In this document: positions 25,901-33,560 of the stretch, one piece after another
Numbering within the stretch: position 1 is the stretch's first letter
Layout of the letters: each line of letters begins with the position of its first letter
Origin: Chromobacterium vaccinii
Lineage (GTDB): Bacteria > Pseudomonadota > Gammaproteobacteria > Burkholderiales > Chromobacteriaceae
Length of the DNA stretch: 40,625 bases
NCBI RefSeq assembly: GCF_000971335.1
Contig: NZ_JZJL01000044.1
Location: forward strand, 1 to 40,625
Reading direction: 5' to 3'
Translations under genes and position numbers: made by a program
The notes under the pieces: generated by a model
Told to the model about the DNA's origin: nothing
Database searches by the model: none
Seen by the model: only the letters and a program-made list of their open reading frames with translations

Positions 25901-26837
25901 GCTGTCGGTGCTGCAGGAAAAAGGCAAACTGGATGGCGAGATCCACCAGCCGTCCGCCGGCATTCCCACCGTGGTGGAACTGGCCCGCCAGGCGCCGAAT
26001 ACGGTGTTGCTGCATACCGGCATCAGCGATTATCTCTATGAGACGATGGATGCCTACCGCAAGTACATTCCGGATCTGCGCATCGTGTTCGGCCTGGACG
26101 ACCTGGTGGGCGGCGTGCCGGAGAAAAGCAGCCTGTACGACCACTGGTCCCGCCACTACCCCGACGCGAAGCAACGCCTTCGCCGGGTGTTGAAGTTGTG
26201 CGACGCTGCGGTGGTGTCCACCCAGCCTCTGGCCGATTTCATCCAGAACATGGTGGGCGAGGTGGTCATCGCGCCGAACCGGCTGCGCAGAAGCGTGTGG
26301 GGCGACCTGAAGTCCGAGCGCCGCGCCGGCAAGAAGCCCAGAGTCGGTTGGGTGGGCGCTGGCCAGCACCGCGGCGATCTGGAGCTGATCCACGAGGTGA
26401 TCCTCGCCACTTACAAGGAAGTGGACTGGGTGTTCATGGGCATGTGCCTGCCGCAGTTCCGTCCCTATGTGGCCGAGATGCACCATGCGGTGCCCTTCGC
26501 CGATTATGCCGCGAAAGTGGCCAGCCTGAACCTGGATCTGGCGGTGGCGCCGCTGGAGCTCAACCCTTTCAACGAGGCGAAGAGCAATCTCCGGCTGCTG
26601 GAGTACGGCGTGCTGGGTTGGCCGGTGGTGTGCACCGACATTTATCCGTATCAGACCAATGACGCGCCGGTATGCCGCCTGCCCAATCGGGCAGACGTCT
26701 GGATCGAGGCCATCCGCGCGCGGGTGCATGATCTGGACGCGCTGGCGAAGGAGGGCGATGCGCTGAAGGCCTGGTTCGATAAAGACTACTGGCTGGAGGA
26801 CCATTACGAGGAATGGTTCCGCGTGCTGCATGGTTGA
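22962..26837 (+). CDS. Giant multidomain glycosyltransferase B
   Basis: 1291 aa, four blocks. About 1-360: a GT4-type domain (KPLVYETDDWLLDTPEQHVM; ITIGFAGTSTHGKDVEMV; IKWLEYAVVGAAAVVSEVPP). About 400-640: a GT2-like half with DHDVVS. About 660-915: a canonical GT2 domain with VSVIIPSKDKLECLEPCL, the metal/nucleotide motif LLLNNDTEV, and CFNDVDFCLKVQAAG followed by HHHAKS. About 1120-1291: a second GT4-like domain (KKPRVGWVGAGQHRGDLELI; KSNLRLLEYGVLGWPVVCTD). Unlike its paralogue at 17272 all main GT2 motifs are intact. It lies directly before the flagellin genes and ends at a strong terminator, fitting a flagellin glycosyltransferase that adds several sugars. Acceptor and donors are inference. 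Confidence 0.87.
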   Translation: MKSQENNVEKQPRKPRIGVLTRDLQDAACFKLRLGDPLRLMSPVLDAHLFRNQVEYSFEGDYPFKDDQDFVDSMDMFVVQRLFPYPEFRPVLEMIVESGKPLVYETDDWLLDTPEQHVMYNLCQPAFDGIEWLLPKCSLVTVSTEALVEKVKPYNDKIFVFQNCLASERLVEPMPHSGQITIGFAGTSTHGKDVEMVSAALKRIYHEYAGQVKFVFWGDVPPDFVGIKDVRKVAEFVTYNEYLAELAKLKIDIGIAPLVRSEFNDFKSDIKWLEYAVVGAAAVVSEVPPYADLKDSGLAVVAENTEDGWVTGVSKLIDDPELRVRQAEAARRHVLDKRLLEQRVGDLLARYAELLPDGLKVQMPAQFGHIIQYDLGENDIDGSKAYRRLVKRRQLREVHAEQLAERMMLAWKQVPMFNLIVLAPGNRLARLSETFSAMEDVLYRNWRLIVISDTPEPDPIFSSNPQLAWLQLDSLENDQQVVDVINSVIADVPSDWVMLLPAGARLQPNALARLGEEIHIHPEYGAIYCDHDVVSPMGRRFRPAFLPDFSPDYLRSMDYTSYAVAFNRETLAKLGGMQAYPRAHCYDALLRVYERWDRGAIGHVDDVLVSLPWVDSKSDRLGNASRRVALESHINRCGLPASVDEGLVPGTFYYQYQLLASPLVSVIIPSKDKLECLEPCLAGLFGTTAYQNFEVLIVDNGSEDQETFEFYERIQASHPGRIRILAYDAPFNFSAQCNLGAREARGEYLLLLNNDTEVVFPHWLERLLATAQQPGVGAVGARLLYPEIGRVQHAGIVLGMPGGMYSVADHIFEDMDYLFPGYLNRSLTMQNYSAVTAACLLVEKQIYELVGGMDEEKLQVCFNDVDFCLKVQAAGLRNVYNPFVVLYHHHAKSIGRVTTDPRPALKAAVREREEMEVMLARWLPVLANDPGFNRHLSLRNKRGLIESDRIVAWDAKLPGRKRVLGVPVPGGSGEYRLSQPLSVLQEKGKLDGEIHQPSAGIPTVVELARQAPNTVLLHTGISDYLYETMDAYRKYIPDLRIVFGLDDLVGGVPEKSSLYDHWSRHYPDAKQRLRRVLKLCDAAVVSTQPLADFIQNMVGEVVIAPNRLRRSVWGDLKSERRAGKKPRVGWVGAGQHRGDLELIHEVILATYKEVDWVFMGMCLPQFRPYVAEMHHAVPFADYAAKVASLNLDLAVAPLELNPFNEAKSNLRLLEYGVLGWPVVCTDIYPYQTNDAPVCRLPNRADVWIEAIRARVHDLDALAKEGDALKAWFDKDYWLEDHYEEWFRVLHG

Positions 26838-26864
26838 GCGCTAGCCGAGTCACCGGATGACGTT

Positions 26865-26892
26865 AAGCCCCGGGTATGCACCCGGGGTTTTT
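26865..26892 (+). terminator. Rho-independent terminator closing the glycosylation island
   Basis: CCCCGGGT (26868-26875) and ACCCGGGG (26880-26887) form a perfect 8-bp stem with a 4-base loop, followed by TTTTTCTTT. It separates glycosyltransferase B from the flagellin genes. Confidence 0.92.
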
Positions 26893-26939
26893 CTTTCCAA
26901 AGGAGATAGTCTGCATTTTTGGTAATTTTGCCATTTTCA

Positions 26940-26966
26940 TCAACGTTTCCCCGCCGGGGCCGATCA
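26940..26966 (+). promoter_or_regulatory. Sigma-28 promoter of the first flagellin gene
   Basis: TCAACGTT (26940-26947), 11 bases, then GCCGATCA (26959-26966); 12 of 16 consensus positions with exact spacing. It lies about 55 bases before the flagellin ATG. The -35 begins TCAA, as do the island candidates at 5575 and 13980. Confidence 0.75.
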
Positions 26967-27021
26967 AGTTGGCAACAGGCAATTATTTTGGTAGCCCGCT
27001 GGGCTGATAAGGGGAACGAAA

Positions 27022-27870
27022 ATGGCAATTACCGTCAATACCAATATTTCATCGCTGCAGGCCCAGCTGAACCTGAACGGCTCTCAGGCGTCGTTGTCCA
27101 AATCGCTGGCCCGCTTGTCTTCCGGCCTGCGCGTCAACAGCGCCAAGGACGACGCCGCCGGTCTGGCGATTTCGCAGACGCTGACTTCGGCCATTCGCGG
27201 CAACAACCAGGCGATCAGCAATGCCAACGACGGTATTTCCGTAGGTCAGACCGCTGAAGGCGCGCTGGGCCAGATCGCCAACAACCTGCAGCGTATCCGC
27301 GAAATCGCGGTGCAGTCCTCCAACGCCTCGGTGAGTAACACCAACCGTTCGCAGCTGCAAAACGAAGTGGACCAGCTGACCCAGGAAATCTCGCGTATCG
27401 TGCAGACCACCCAGTTCAACGGCACTCAGCTGTTGTCCGGCAGCGCGGTGTTGACTTTCCAGGTGGGTTCGTCCGGCGCCAGCAGCAACCAGGTATCGGT
27501 TTCGTCGCAGGATATGACCTCCGCTGGCGTGCTGTGCAGCTACAGCTCGGCGCTGACGGCCACCGGCACGATCAACATCACCACTCAGTCGGGCGCCTCA
27601 GCCATTCTGTCGTCGCTGGATTCGGACATCGCGGAAATTTCAACGGTGCGTTCCACCTGGGGTTCGGTGCAGAACCGGTTTGACGCGGTCGTGGCCAACC
27701 TGCAGAACTACGTGCAAAACCTGACTGCGGCCAACAGCCGAATCATGGATGTGGACTTCGCCTCGGAAACGGCCAACCTGACCAAGAACCAGATTCTGCA
27801 ACAGGCGGGCAGCTCGATTCTGAAGCAGGCCAACTCCCTGCCTCAGGCCGCCCTGACGCTGCTGCAGTAA
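27022..27870 (+). CDS. fliC: Flagellin (first copy)
   Basis: 282 aa; the filament subunit, exported by the flagellar type III system and polymerised at the tip under the FliD cap. The conserved N-terminal D0/D1 part ([55 protein letters not shown], the TLR5-recognised region) and C-terminal D1/D0 part ([40 protein letters not shown]) are present, with only a short variable centre. The variable part is rich in Ser and Thr, which could carry O-linked sugars. It contains one Cys (C172 in [11 protein letters not shown]), unusual for flagellin. It starts after an AAGGGGAACG ribosome site and differs from the second copy at only nine residues. Confidence 0.97.
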   Translation: MAITVNTNISSLQAQLNLNGSQASLSKSLARLSSGLRVNSAKDDAAGLAISQTLTSAIRGNNQAISNANDGISVGQTAEGALGQIANNLQRIREIAVQSSNASVSNTNRSQLQNEVDQLTQEISRIVQTTQFNGTQLLSGSAVLTFQVGSSGASSNQVSVSSQDMTSAGVLCSYSSALTATGTINITTQSGASAILSSLDSDIAEISTVRSTWGSVQNRFDAVVANLQNYVQNLTAANSRIMDVDFASETANLTKNQILQQAGSSILKQANSLPQAALTLLQ

Positions 27871-27890
27871 GCGCGTTTGAAGGTGCCTGG

Positions 27891-27915
27891 CCGCAGCCTG
27901 TTCGTCAGGCTGCGG
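27891..27915 (+). other. Strong hairpin after the first flagellin gene
   Basis: CCGCAGCCTG, a TTCGT loop and CAGGCTGCGG form a perfect 10-bp stem. There is no T-run, so it may protect the 3' end of the mRNA or terminate with a helper factor rather than act as a standard terminator. Confidence 0.6.
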
Positions 27916-27992
27916 TGGATGGGTGGACTGGAAGCCTGGCGATGAGGATGAAGGAGTTGATGGTGTTGATGTGAAAATTCACATGCTGGCCA

Positions 27993-28019
27993 TAAAGTTC
28001 AGACCTCCTCGGTCGATAA
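27993..28019 (+). promoter_or_regulatory. Sigma-28 promoter of the second flagellin gene
   Basis: TAAAGTTC (27993-28000), exactly 11 bases, then GTCGATAA (28012-28019); 14 of 16 consensus positions. The flagellin ATG is 50 bases downstream. This is the clearest flagellar promoter in the window. Confidence 0.9.
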
Positions 28020-28068
28020 GTTGTGTAAGCAAGCTGTTTTGCCCACACAAAGCACCAGGAGAGTCACC

Positions 28069-28917
28069 ATGGCTATTACCGTCAACACCAATGTATCCTC
28101 GCTGCAGGCGCAGCTGAATTTGAACAACTCGCAGATGTCGCTGACCAAGTCGCTGCAACGTCTGTCTTCCGGCCTGCGCGTCAACAGCGCCAAGGACGAC
28201 GCCGCCGGTCTGGCGATTTCGCAGACGCTGACCTCGGCCATCCGCGGCAACAACCAAGCGATCAGCAACGCCAACGACGGTATTTCCGTAGGTCAGACCG
28301 CTGAAGGCGCGCTGGGCCAGATCGCCAACAACCTGCAGCGTATCCGCGAAATCGCGGTGCAGTCCTCCAACGCCTCGGTGAGCAACACCAACCGTTCGCA
28401 GCTGCAAAACGAAGTGGACCAGCTGACCCAGGAAATCTCGCGTATCGTGCAAACCACCCAGTTCAACGGCACCCAGCTGTTGTCCGGTAGCGCGGTGCTG
28501 ACTTTCCAAGTGGGCTCGTCCGGTGCCAGCAGCAACCAGGTTTCGATTTCGTCGCAGGATATGACCTCCGCGGGCGTGCTGTGCAGCTACAGCTCGGCGC
28601 TGACGGCCACCGGCACGATCAACATCACCACGCAGTCGGGCGCCTCGGCCATTCTGTCGTCGCTGGATTCGGACATCGCGGAAATTTCGACGGTGCGTTC
28701 CACCTGGGGTTCGGTGCAAAACCGGTTTGACGCGGTGGTGGCCAACCTGCAGAACTACGTGCAAAACCTGACTGCGGCCAATAGCCGGATCGTGGATGTG
28801 GACTTTGCTTCGGAAACGGCTAACCTGACTAAGAACCAGATTCTGCAACAGGCTGGCGCGTCTATCCTGAAACAAGCGAATACTCTGCCCCAGGCAGCTC
28901 TGACGCTGCTGCAATAA
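28069..28917 (+). CDS. fliC: Flagellin (second copy)
   Basis: 282 aa from the ATG at 28069 (AGGAGAG ribosome site). It matches the first flagellin except for nine residues: five within the first 30, one near 160 (Val to Ile), and three near the C-terminus. The DNA is also nearly identical through the middle, pointing to recent duplication or gene conversion. It keeps the single Cys at position 172. Its promoter is closer to the sigma-28 consensus than that of the first copy, so it may be the stronger of the two. It is followed by a long hairpin and then flaG. Confidence 0.97.
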   Translation: MAITVNTNVSSLQAQLNLNNSQMSLTKSLQRLSSGLRVNSAKDDAAGLAISQTLTSAIRGNNQAISNANDGISVGQTAEGALGQIANNLQRIREIAVQSSNASVSNTNRSQLQNEVDQLTQEISRIVQTTQFNGTQLLSGSAVLTFQVGSSGASSNQVSISSQDMTSAGVLCSYSSALTATGTINITTQSGASAILSSLDSDIAEISTVRSTWGSVQNRFDAVVANLQNYVQNLTAANSRIVDVDFASETANLTKNQILQQAGASILKQANTLPQAALTLLQ

Positions 28918-28944
28918 CAGTAGTACACTGATGGTAAAGCCAGT

Positions 28945-28974
28945 CACAGCTCCGGTTGGGCAACCGGAGCTGTG
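28945..28974 (+). other. Long hairpin between the second flagellin gene and flaG
   Basis: CACAGCTCCGGTT (28945-28957) and AACCGGAGCTGTG (28962-28974) form a perfect 13-bp stem around a GGGC loop. No T-run follows. It probably stabilises the abundant flagellin mRNA or lowers read-through into flaG, whose ribosome site starts only a few bases later. Confidence 0.65.
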
Positions 28975-28992
28975 GCCATGAGGAGCGTAATC

Positions 28993-29418
28993 ATGCAAAT
29001 CCCTTCCATATTATCGCCAGCCGCGCCGACGACGGCCGCTCCGGTACCCCGTCAGCAGTTGGTAGAGTTGAACCAGGCATCATCCAATGACCAGAGCCAG
29101 CCCGTTCTGGCCGATACGACGCAAGCTGTTGCCGCGGCTGGGCAGAGCCAGCAGCAGCAGTCCACTGCGGACTCGCAGCAGAAGCAGCAATCGTTGAGCA
29201 AGCAGTTGCAGGATTCCGTCAGCCAGCTCAACAACACGGCGGCGCTTTACAGCAGTTCCTTGCAGTTTTCCGTCGACAAAGACACCGGATCCACGGTGGT
29301 GAAGGTGGTCGACAAGGAGAACAACAAGGTCATTCGTCAGATTCCGTCCGAAGAGGCGTTGCGCATCGCCAAGGCGATCGGCGACTTCAAGGGCCTATTG
29401 CTGAAGGACAAAGCCTGA
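28993..29418 (+). CDS. flaG: Flagellar protein FlaG
   Basis: 141 aa from the ATG at 28993, seven bases after AGGAG. The first 90 residues are low in order and very rich in Gln and Ser; the last 50 contain the FlaG domain, LQFSVDKDTGSTVVKVVDKE then NNKVIRQIPSEEALRIAKAI. FlaG proteins affect filament length in polar flagella. The order fliC-flaG-fliD-fliS is the usual one for such operons. Confidence 0.93.
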   Translation: MQIPSILSPAAPTTAAPVPRQQLVELNQASSNDQSQPVLADTTQAVAAAGQSQQQQSTADSQQKQQSLSKQLQDSVSQLNNTAALYSSSLQFSVDKDTGSTVVKVVDKENNKVIRQIPSEEALRIAKAIGDFKGLLLKDKA

Positions 29419-29455
29419 TCTATTTGTCCCGATGCGGCGATAACATGGGGATAAC

Positions 29456-30826
29456 ATGACAGCCATTACCAGTTCCGTGGGCGCATTGGATGTACAGGGC
29501 ATCGTCAGCCAGTTGATGATGATCGAGCGGCAGCCTCTGAACGCGAGTCAGAAGCGGGCCGACCAATACAATACCCAGCTCAGTACGGTAGGCAAGCTAA
29601 GCTCCTCCCTGTCTGCATTGCAGACGGCTTTGTCCAGCTTGTCTTCCGGTCGTTTCCTGCAGGTATTCAAGGCGTCGGTCAGCGATGCTTCGATGGGCGC
29701 CGTGACCGCGACCAGCGGCGGCAGCCCCGGCACCTATCAGATCAAGGTCGACAATCTGGCCAGCAGCCGGCAACTGGTGTTCGACCAGTCGGGCGGCGCC
29801 TCGATCAAAGATCCCAAAGCGGCTGTCAGCGGCGCGCCGGACACGATTTCGTTTCAGATCAACGGCAAGACCCAGACCGTCAAATTGCGCGACAATCCGG
29901 GCGACGCGGTTTCTCTGCAGACGATCAACGACAAGATCAATGCGGCCGGCATCGGTGTCAACGCCACGGTTGTCCAGAACAATGGCGAATACAAGCTGGT
30001 GTTGAATTCCGCGTCATCCGGCACCGACAACGAGTTCAAGATCGTCTCAGGCACCGGCAGCAGCGACTCGAACTCCACGACGGGCTCCACGCTGGCGGGG
30101 TTGTCGCAGAGCGCTGCCGCAGGGACTGAATCCCGCAATGCGGGCAATGCCAAGCTGACGGTGAATGGCGTCGCGATCACGGCGGGCAGCAACAAGGTGT
30201 CCAGCGCAGTGCCTGGGGTCGACATCGATTTGTACAAGGCCGGCGAGTTCACAGTTTCGATGTCGCCGGACAGCGCGGGGGTGGGCAAGAACCTGCAGTC
30301 TTTCGTCGACGCTTACAATCAGGTGGTTGGCGACGTGAAGGCCGCCCGCGGCGGCGTGTTGAAAGGCAGCGCGTCGGTGCTGGATATACAGAGCCGGCTG
30401 CAGCAGGTATTGAGTACGCCGGTGGCGGGTGTGGACCCGGTAAAATCCTACGCTTTCTTGGCTCAGGTCGGCATGTCCTTGCAGAAGGATGGCACGCTGA
30501 AATTGGATCAGACGGCCTTCAACGATGCGCTGCAGAAAGACAAGCAGGCGGTGACCAATCTGTTCGGCAACAGTGCGAATACCGGTTTCGCCCAACGTTT
30601 CAATAACGAAATCAACAGCATGCTCGGACCGAGCGGAGTGATTGAAACCAGCAAATCGACCATCAGGTCGAAGGTCAGCACAGAAACCCAGTTGCAGAGT
30701 TCTTTGCAGGCGCGCCTGGATACCAAGCAATCGCAGTTGCTGCAGCAGTACACGAATTTGAACAAGACTTTGACGCAAATGCAGTCGGGCTCCAACAGCC
30801 TGTTCAATATGATTTCCAGCAGATAA
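29456..30826 (+). CDS. fliD: Flagellar filament cap protein FliD (HAP2)
   Basis: 456 aa, a normal length. The N-terminal FliD_N domain begins ITSSVGALDVQGIVSQLMMI with SQKRADQYNTQLSTVGKLSS, and the C-terminal FliD_C domain contains SFVDAYNQVVGDVK, YAFLAQVGMSLQKDGTLKLD and a coiled-coil tail ending QMQSGSNSLFNMISSR. FliD forms the pentameric cap under which flagellin folds. Upstream, GGCGATAA at 29436-29443 resembles a sigma-28 -10 but lacks a fair -35, so transcription may come from further up. Confidence 0.96.
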   Translation: MTAITSSVGALDVQGIVSQLMMIERQPLNASQKRADQYNTQLSTVGKLSSSLSALQTALSSLSSGRFLQVFKASVSDASMGAVTATSGGSPGTYQIKVDNLASSRQLVFDQSGGASIKDPKAAVSGAPDTISFQINGKTQTVKLRDNPGDAVSLQTINDKINAAGIGVNATVVQNNGEYKLVLNSASSGTDNEFKIVSGTGSSDSNSTTGSTLAGLSQSAAAGTESRNAGNAKLTVNGVAITAGSNKVSSAVPGVDIDLYKAGEFTVSMSPDSAGVGKNLQSFVDAYNQVVGDVKAARGGVLKGSASVLDIQSRLQQVLSTPVAGVDPVKSYAFLAQVGMSLQKDGTLKLDQTAFNDALQKDKQAVTNLFGNSANTGFAQRFNNEINSMLGPSGVIETSKSTIRSKVSTETQLQSSLQARLDTKQSQLLQQYTNLNKTLTQMQSGSNSLFNMISSR

Positions 30827-30835
30827 GTTGAAAAT

Positions 30836-30864
30836 GGGCGGACGTCTTTGCGGATCGTCCGCCC
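30836..30864 (+). other. Hairpin between fliD and fliS
   Basis: GGGCGGACG (30836-30844) pairs perfectly with CGTCCGCCC (30856-30864) around an 11-base loop. There is no T-run, so it is more likely an mRNA-stability or partial attenuation element than a full terminator. Confidence 0.5.
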
Positions 30865-30884
30865 GCAATATTTGAAGGTGACCC

Positions 30885-31319
30885 ATGCTGAATTCTCGGA
30901 TGCTTAAGCAGTTCAATCAGGCGTACGCCAACGACGCCTTGAAGACTGCCGTGTATGGGGCGAGTCCGGTCGGAATCGTTGTGATGCTGTACGAGGGTGC
31001 GATCAAGGCCCTGGCTTCGGCGGCCGTGGCGATTGATGGCGGTCGTTTTGAGGAAAAGGCCCGGATGATCAGCAAGACGGTTGATATTCTGGAGGGCCTG
31101 CGCGTCGCGTTGGAATTGGATCAGGCTTCCGATGCCGCATCCAATCTGAATGATCTGTACCTGTATATGAAACTCAGGCTGGCCAAGGCCAGCCTTAAGA
31201 ATGACAAAGAAATTCTGGCGGAGGTGAAAGGCTTGCTGGAAACCATTCTTCCGGCTTGGCAGCAAGTGGACCGGAGCGGCGCGGCGCAACAGCAGGCGGC
31301 CGGCCAGAGCGGGGAGTGA
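30885..31319 (+). CDS. fliS: Flagellin export chaperone FliS
   Basis: 144 aa. FliS binds the C-terminal part of flagellin in the cytoplasm and keeps it unpolymerised until export. The family core is visible: FNQAYANDALKTAVYGASPV, GIVVMLYEGAIKAL, and NLNDLYLYMKLRLAKASLKN. The ribosome site GAAGGTGA fits the ATG at 30885; the Met six codons in is an alternative start. The last 25 residues are Gln/Ala-rich and probably disordered. Confidence 0.94.
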   Translation: MLNSRMLKQFNQAYANDALKTAVYGASPVGIVVMLYEGAIKALASAAVAIDGGRFEEKARMISKTVDILEGLRVALELDQASDAASNLNDLYLYMKLRLAKASLKNDKEILAEVKGLLETILPAWQQVDRSGAAQQQAAGQSGE

Positions 31320-31324
31320 CGGCG

Positions 31325-31660
31325 ATGGCGGGACCCAGGGCAAAGCGCGGCCTGCCGGCTTTGATCGACGAGCTGGAGCCTTTGAGCAGGCAGATGCTGG
31401 AGGCGGTGTCCAAGCGCGATCATCCGCGGTTCACGGAGCTGCACGGGCGGAGCGAGTCCGGCGTGCTGCAATTGCTGAAGCAGCTGGAGTCGGAGGAAGC
31501 GCGTAGCAGTCTGAGCGAAGAGCAGCGCGAGACCTTGCGCAGGGTTCTCATCGTGCGTGAAGAAACCCAGCGCCAGCTGGCCAACTGGGCTGGCCAGGTC
31601 AAGAGCGAGCTGCGCACGCTCAGCCAGAGTTCCAAGCTTCGCCGCCAGTACAAGGGATGA
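31325..31660 (+). CDS. fliT: FliT-like flagellar chaperone
   Basis: 111 aa, from the ATG six bases after the fliS stop. It is predicted to be all helical and charged, with LIDELEPLSRQMLEAVSKRD and LSEEQRETLRRVLIVREETQ. FliT proteins are short helical chaperones of the cap protein FliD and are coded right after fliS. Sequence conservation in this family is low, so the call leans on position, size and helical pattern. Confidence 0.75.
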   Translation: MAGPRAKRGLPALIDELEPLSRQMLEAVSKRDHPRFTELHGRSESGVLQLLKQLESEEARSSLSEEQRETLRRVLIVREETQRQLANWAGQVKSELRTLSQSSKLRRQYKG

Positions 31661-31757
31661 GCGCGGGCAGCATTCAAGCGCCGGGTTTTGGCTTGGGTTG
31701 CGCCGCATTTCGCCATACACTTAAGTCAGTGTGGATCTCACCCTAGGGGCAATCTCC

Positions 31758-32111
31758 ATGTCCGGCGCCTTCTTTCCTTACCTGATGGTCTTATTGTGGC
31801 TCGCGTTGGCGGCGGTGGTCGCCTATTTGTACAGCCGGCTGCAGAGACTGGAAAGCAAGCGCGACAGCGTCACTTCTCTGTATCTGGATCAATTGCAGCA
31901 GCAGATCAGCGCTTTGCAGCGCGATGTTTCCCGCCTGCAGTCGAGAGCGGAGAACCGCAATCACAGCGATCCGGGATTGAGTCCGTACAATCAGGCGATC
32001 GAGATGATCCGGCAAGGGCTGACCGCTTCCGAAGTGGCGTCGCGTTGCGGTATTTCCCGCAGCGAGGCGGAGTTGATCGTATCCCTTTACCGTAATAGCC
32101 CGACTTCATGA
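31758..32111 (+). CDS. DUF2802 membrane-anchored protein
   Basis: 117 aa from the ATG at 31758 with AGGGGC upstream; a GTG 27 bases earlier is less likely. One N-terminal transmembrane helix (about residues 3-24), a coiled coil (about 25-65), and a C-terminal DUF2802 motif: YNQAIEMIRQGLTASEVASR then CGISRSEAELIVSLYR, which resembles a helix-turn-helix. This family often lies in flagellar and chemotaxis clusters; its role is not known to me. The stop overlaps the next gene by four bases (ATGA). Confidence 0.85.
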   Translation: MSGAFFPYLMVLLWLALAAVVAYLYSRLQRLESKRDSVTSLYLDQLQQQISALQRDVSRLQSRAENRNHSDPGLSPYNQAIEMIRQGLTASEVASRCGISRSEAELIVSLYRNSPTS

Positions 32112-33172
32112 TTCCATCGCTGCCCACCAATCTTCCCGTCAATACGCAGGGTTCGGCGCCGACCGCCAATCCGCTGAGAACCTCGATAGACGGCTCCCGG
32201 CTGCTGGAGGCTCTCAGCCAGCCGTCCAAGCTGCCGTCGCTTATGGTGGGTGAACTGCTGACCGCCAAGGTAGCGGATCAGCTGGGCAATAATCAGTTGG
32301 CTGTGCTGATCAAGAACGCGCTGTTCACGCTCAGCCTCCCGCAAGGGGCCAATCCTTCCGGCGATACCCTCAATCTGAAGGTGGTGTCGCTGCAGCCGTC
32401 GCTGACCTTCGCTTTGCTGGACAGCGGCAAGGATGGCGCCGCCGCCGCGCCGCAGGATGGCTCGGTCGCAGTCAAGCTCAGCCAGGCATCCCGTTACCTG
32501 ACCGCGTTGCTTACGTCTTCCGAGTCGGCGACTCCGGATGCGGCAGGCTCTTCCGCTCGGGCTGCCGGCAAGCCCTTGCAACTGGATGTTGCCCAGCAGG
32601 CGCCGGCGCAGGTGGCCAAGCAGCTGCAGCAGGACGTCAAGCAGAGCGGCCTGTTTTACGAATCTCATTTGAAGGACTTCAGCAACGGCCAGCACCCGTT
32701 GGAGCATCTGAAGCTTGAGCCGCAGGCCAAGCTGAGCGTGCCTTTGCATATTTTGGACGATGACCAGAAAAGCAGCCAGCTCAAGCCGCAGATGCAGGAG
32801 CTGGGCAGCTTGGTGCAACGCCAGCTGGATGGCCTGGAGAGCCGAACGATGCAGTTTCAGGGCCTGGCTTGGCCGGGGCAGCCGATGCAGCTGCAGATCG
32901 AGCAGGAAAAGGCCGAGAACGAGAGGCAAGGCAGCGGGGAGGAGGAGATTCCAGTGTGGAACACCAGCCTGTCGCTGGAATTGCCATCTTTGGGCGGCAT
33001 GGGTGTCCGGTTGAGGATGGTGGGACAGTCGGTGCAAGTGATGTTCAGCGCCGATGAAGGGGAAACCGGACAGATGATACAGCGCAACGCGGCCCGTTTG
33101 CAGAGCGGCATGGCCGCCGCGGGTCTGAATCTGGCCAGCCTGGTAGTGAAGCAGCATGAATCAGCAGAATGA
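32108..33172 (+). CDS. fliK: FliK-type hook-length control family protein
   Basis: 354 aa. The last 100 residues carry the FliK C-terminal domain: VWNTSLSLELPSLGGMGVRL, RMVGQSVQVMFSADEGET, and ARLQSGMAAAGLNLASLVVK. The rest is Gln/Ser/Ala-rich with no clear domain, as in other FliK proteins. FliK measures hook length and switches export specificity through FlhB. A stand-alone FliK/FlhB-C pair away from the hook genes is common in proteobacteria, and such a copy may not be the main hook ruler. It overlaps both neighbours (4 and 17 bases). Confidence 0.8.
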   Translation: MIPSLPTNLPVNTQGSAPTANPLRTSIDGSRLLEALSQPSKLPSLMVGELLTAKVADQLGNNQLAVLIKNALFTLSLPQGANPSGDTLNLKVVSLQPSLTFALLDSGKDGAAAAPQDGSVAVKLSQASRYLTALLTSSESATPDAAGSSARAAGKPLQLDVAQQAPAQVAKQLQQDVKQSGLFYESHLKDFSNGQHPLEHLKLEPQAKLSVPLHILDDDQKSSQLKPQMQELGSLVQRQLDGLESRTMQFQGLAWPGQPMQLQIEQEKAENERQGSGEEEIPVWNTSLSLELPSLGGMGVRLRMVGQSVQVMFSADEGETGQMIQRNAARLQSGMAAAGLNLASLVVKQHESAE

Positions 33173-33491
33173 CGACAAGCGCCGCTCGGCGGTCGCCCTG
33201 TCCTATCGGGAGGGCCAGCATTCGCCGCGGGTGGTGGCCAAGGGTTATGGCCAGATGGCCCAGCGCATCATCGATTGCGCGCAGGAGGCCGGCGTGTTCG
33301 TCCACGATTCGCCTGAACTGGTGTCGCTGTTGATGCAAGTCGACCTGGACAAGCATATTCCTCCCGAGCTGTACCGCGCCGTCGCCGAAATCCTGGCTTT
33401 CATCTATTACCTGGAACGCCAGGCCGGGGGCAAGGACACGGCGTTCGAAGACTGGTCGGCCGGACGCCGCGAACCTGCCGGCAATCCCTGA
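33156..33491 (+). CDS. FlhB C-terminal-domain-like protein (EscU/YscU/HrcU family)
   Basis: 111 aa. It corresponds only to the cytoplasmic C-terminal domain of FlhB: AVALSYREGQHSPRVVAKGY, GVFVHDSPELVSLLMQVDLD, and PPELYRAVAEILAFIYYLER. It has no membrane helices and no NPTH self-cleavage site, since it begins around the position following that site. Such small proteins are coded after fliK in many genomes and can stand in for the cleaved FlhB fragment in export switching. The start overlaps fliK by 17 bases, suggesting coupled translation. Confidence 0.88.
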   Translation: MNQQNDDKRRSAVALSYREGQHSPRVVAKGYGQMAQRIIDCAQEAGVFVHDSPELVSLLMQVDLDKHIPPELYRAVAEILAFIYYLERQAGGKDTAFEDWSAGRREPAGNP

Positions 33492-33560
33492 GCGCCTCTG
33501 GCGCCGTCATCGACAATCCCCTATCCTCGTCCGATCGCTGTTTTTCTATCGGAGAGCGGA

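Noticed and set aside
24456-26831. Minus-strand open frame of 791 codons opposite glycosyltransferase B
   Set aside because: Same shadow effect; composition is implausible for a protein and the plus strand has complete motifs.
29436-29443. GGCGATAA before fliD as a sigma-28 promoter
   Set aside because: The -10 matches at seven of eight positions but the -35 position (GATCTATT) does not fit.
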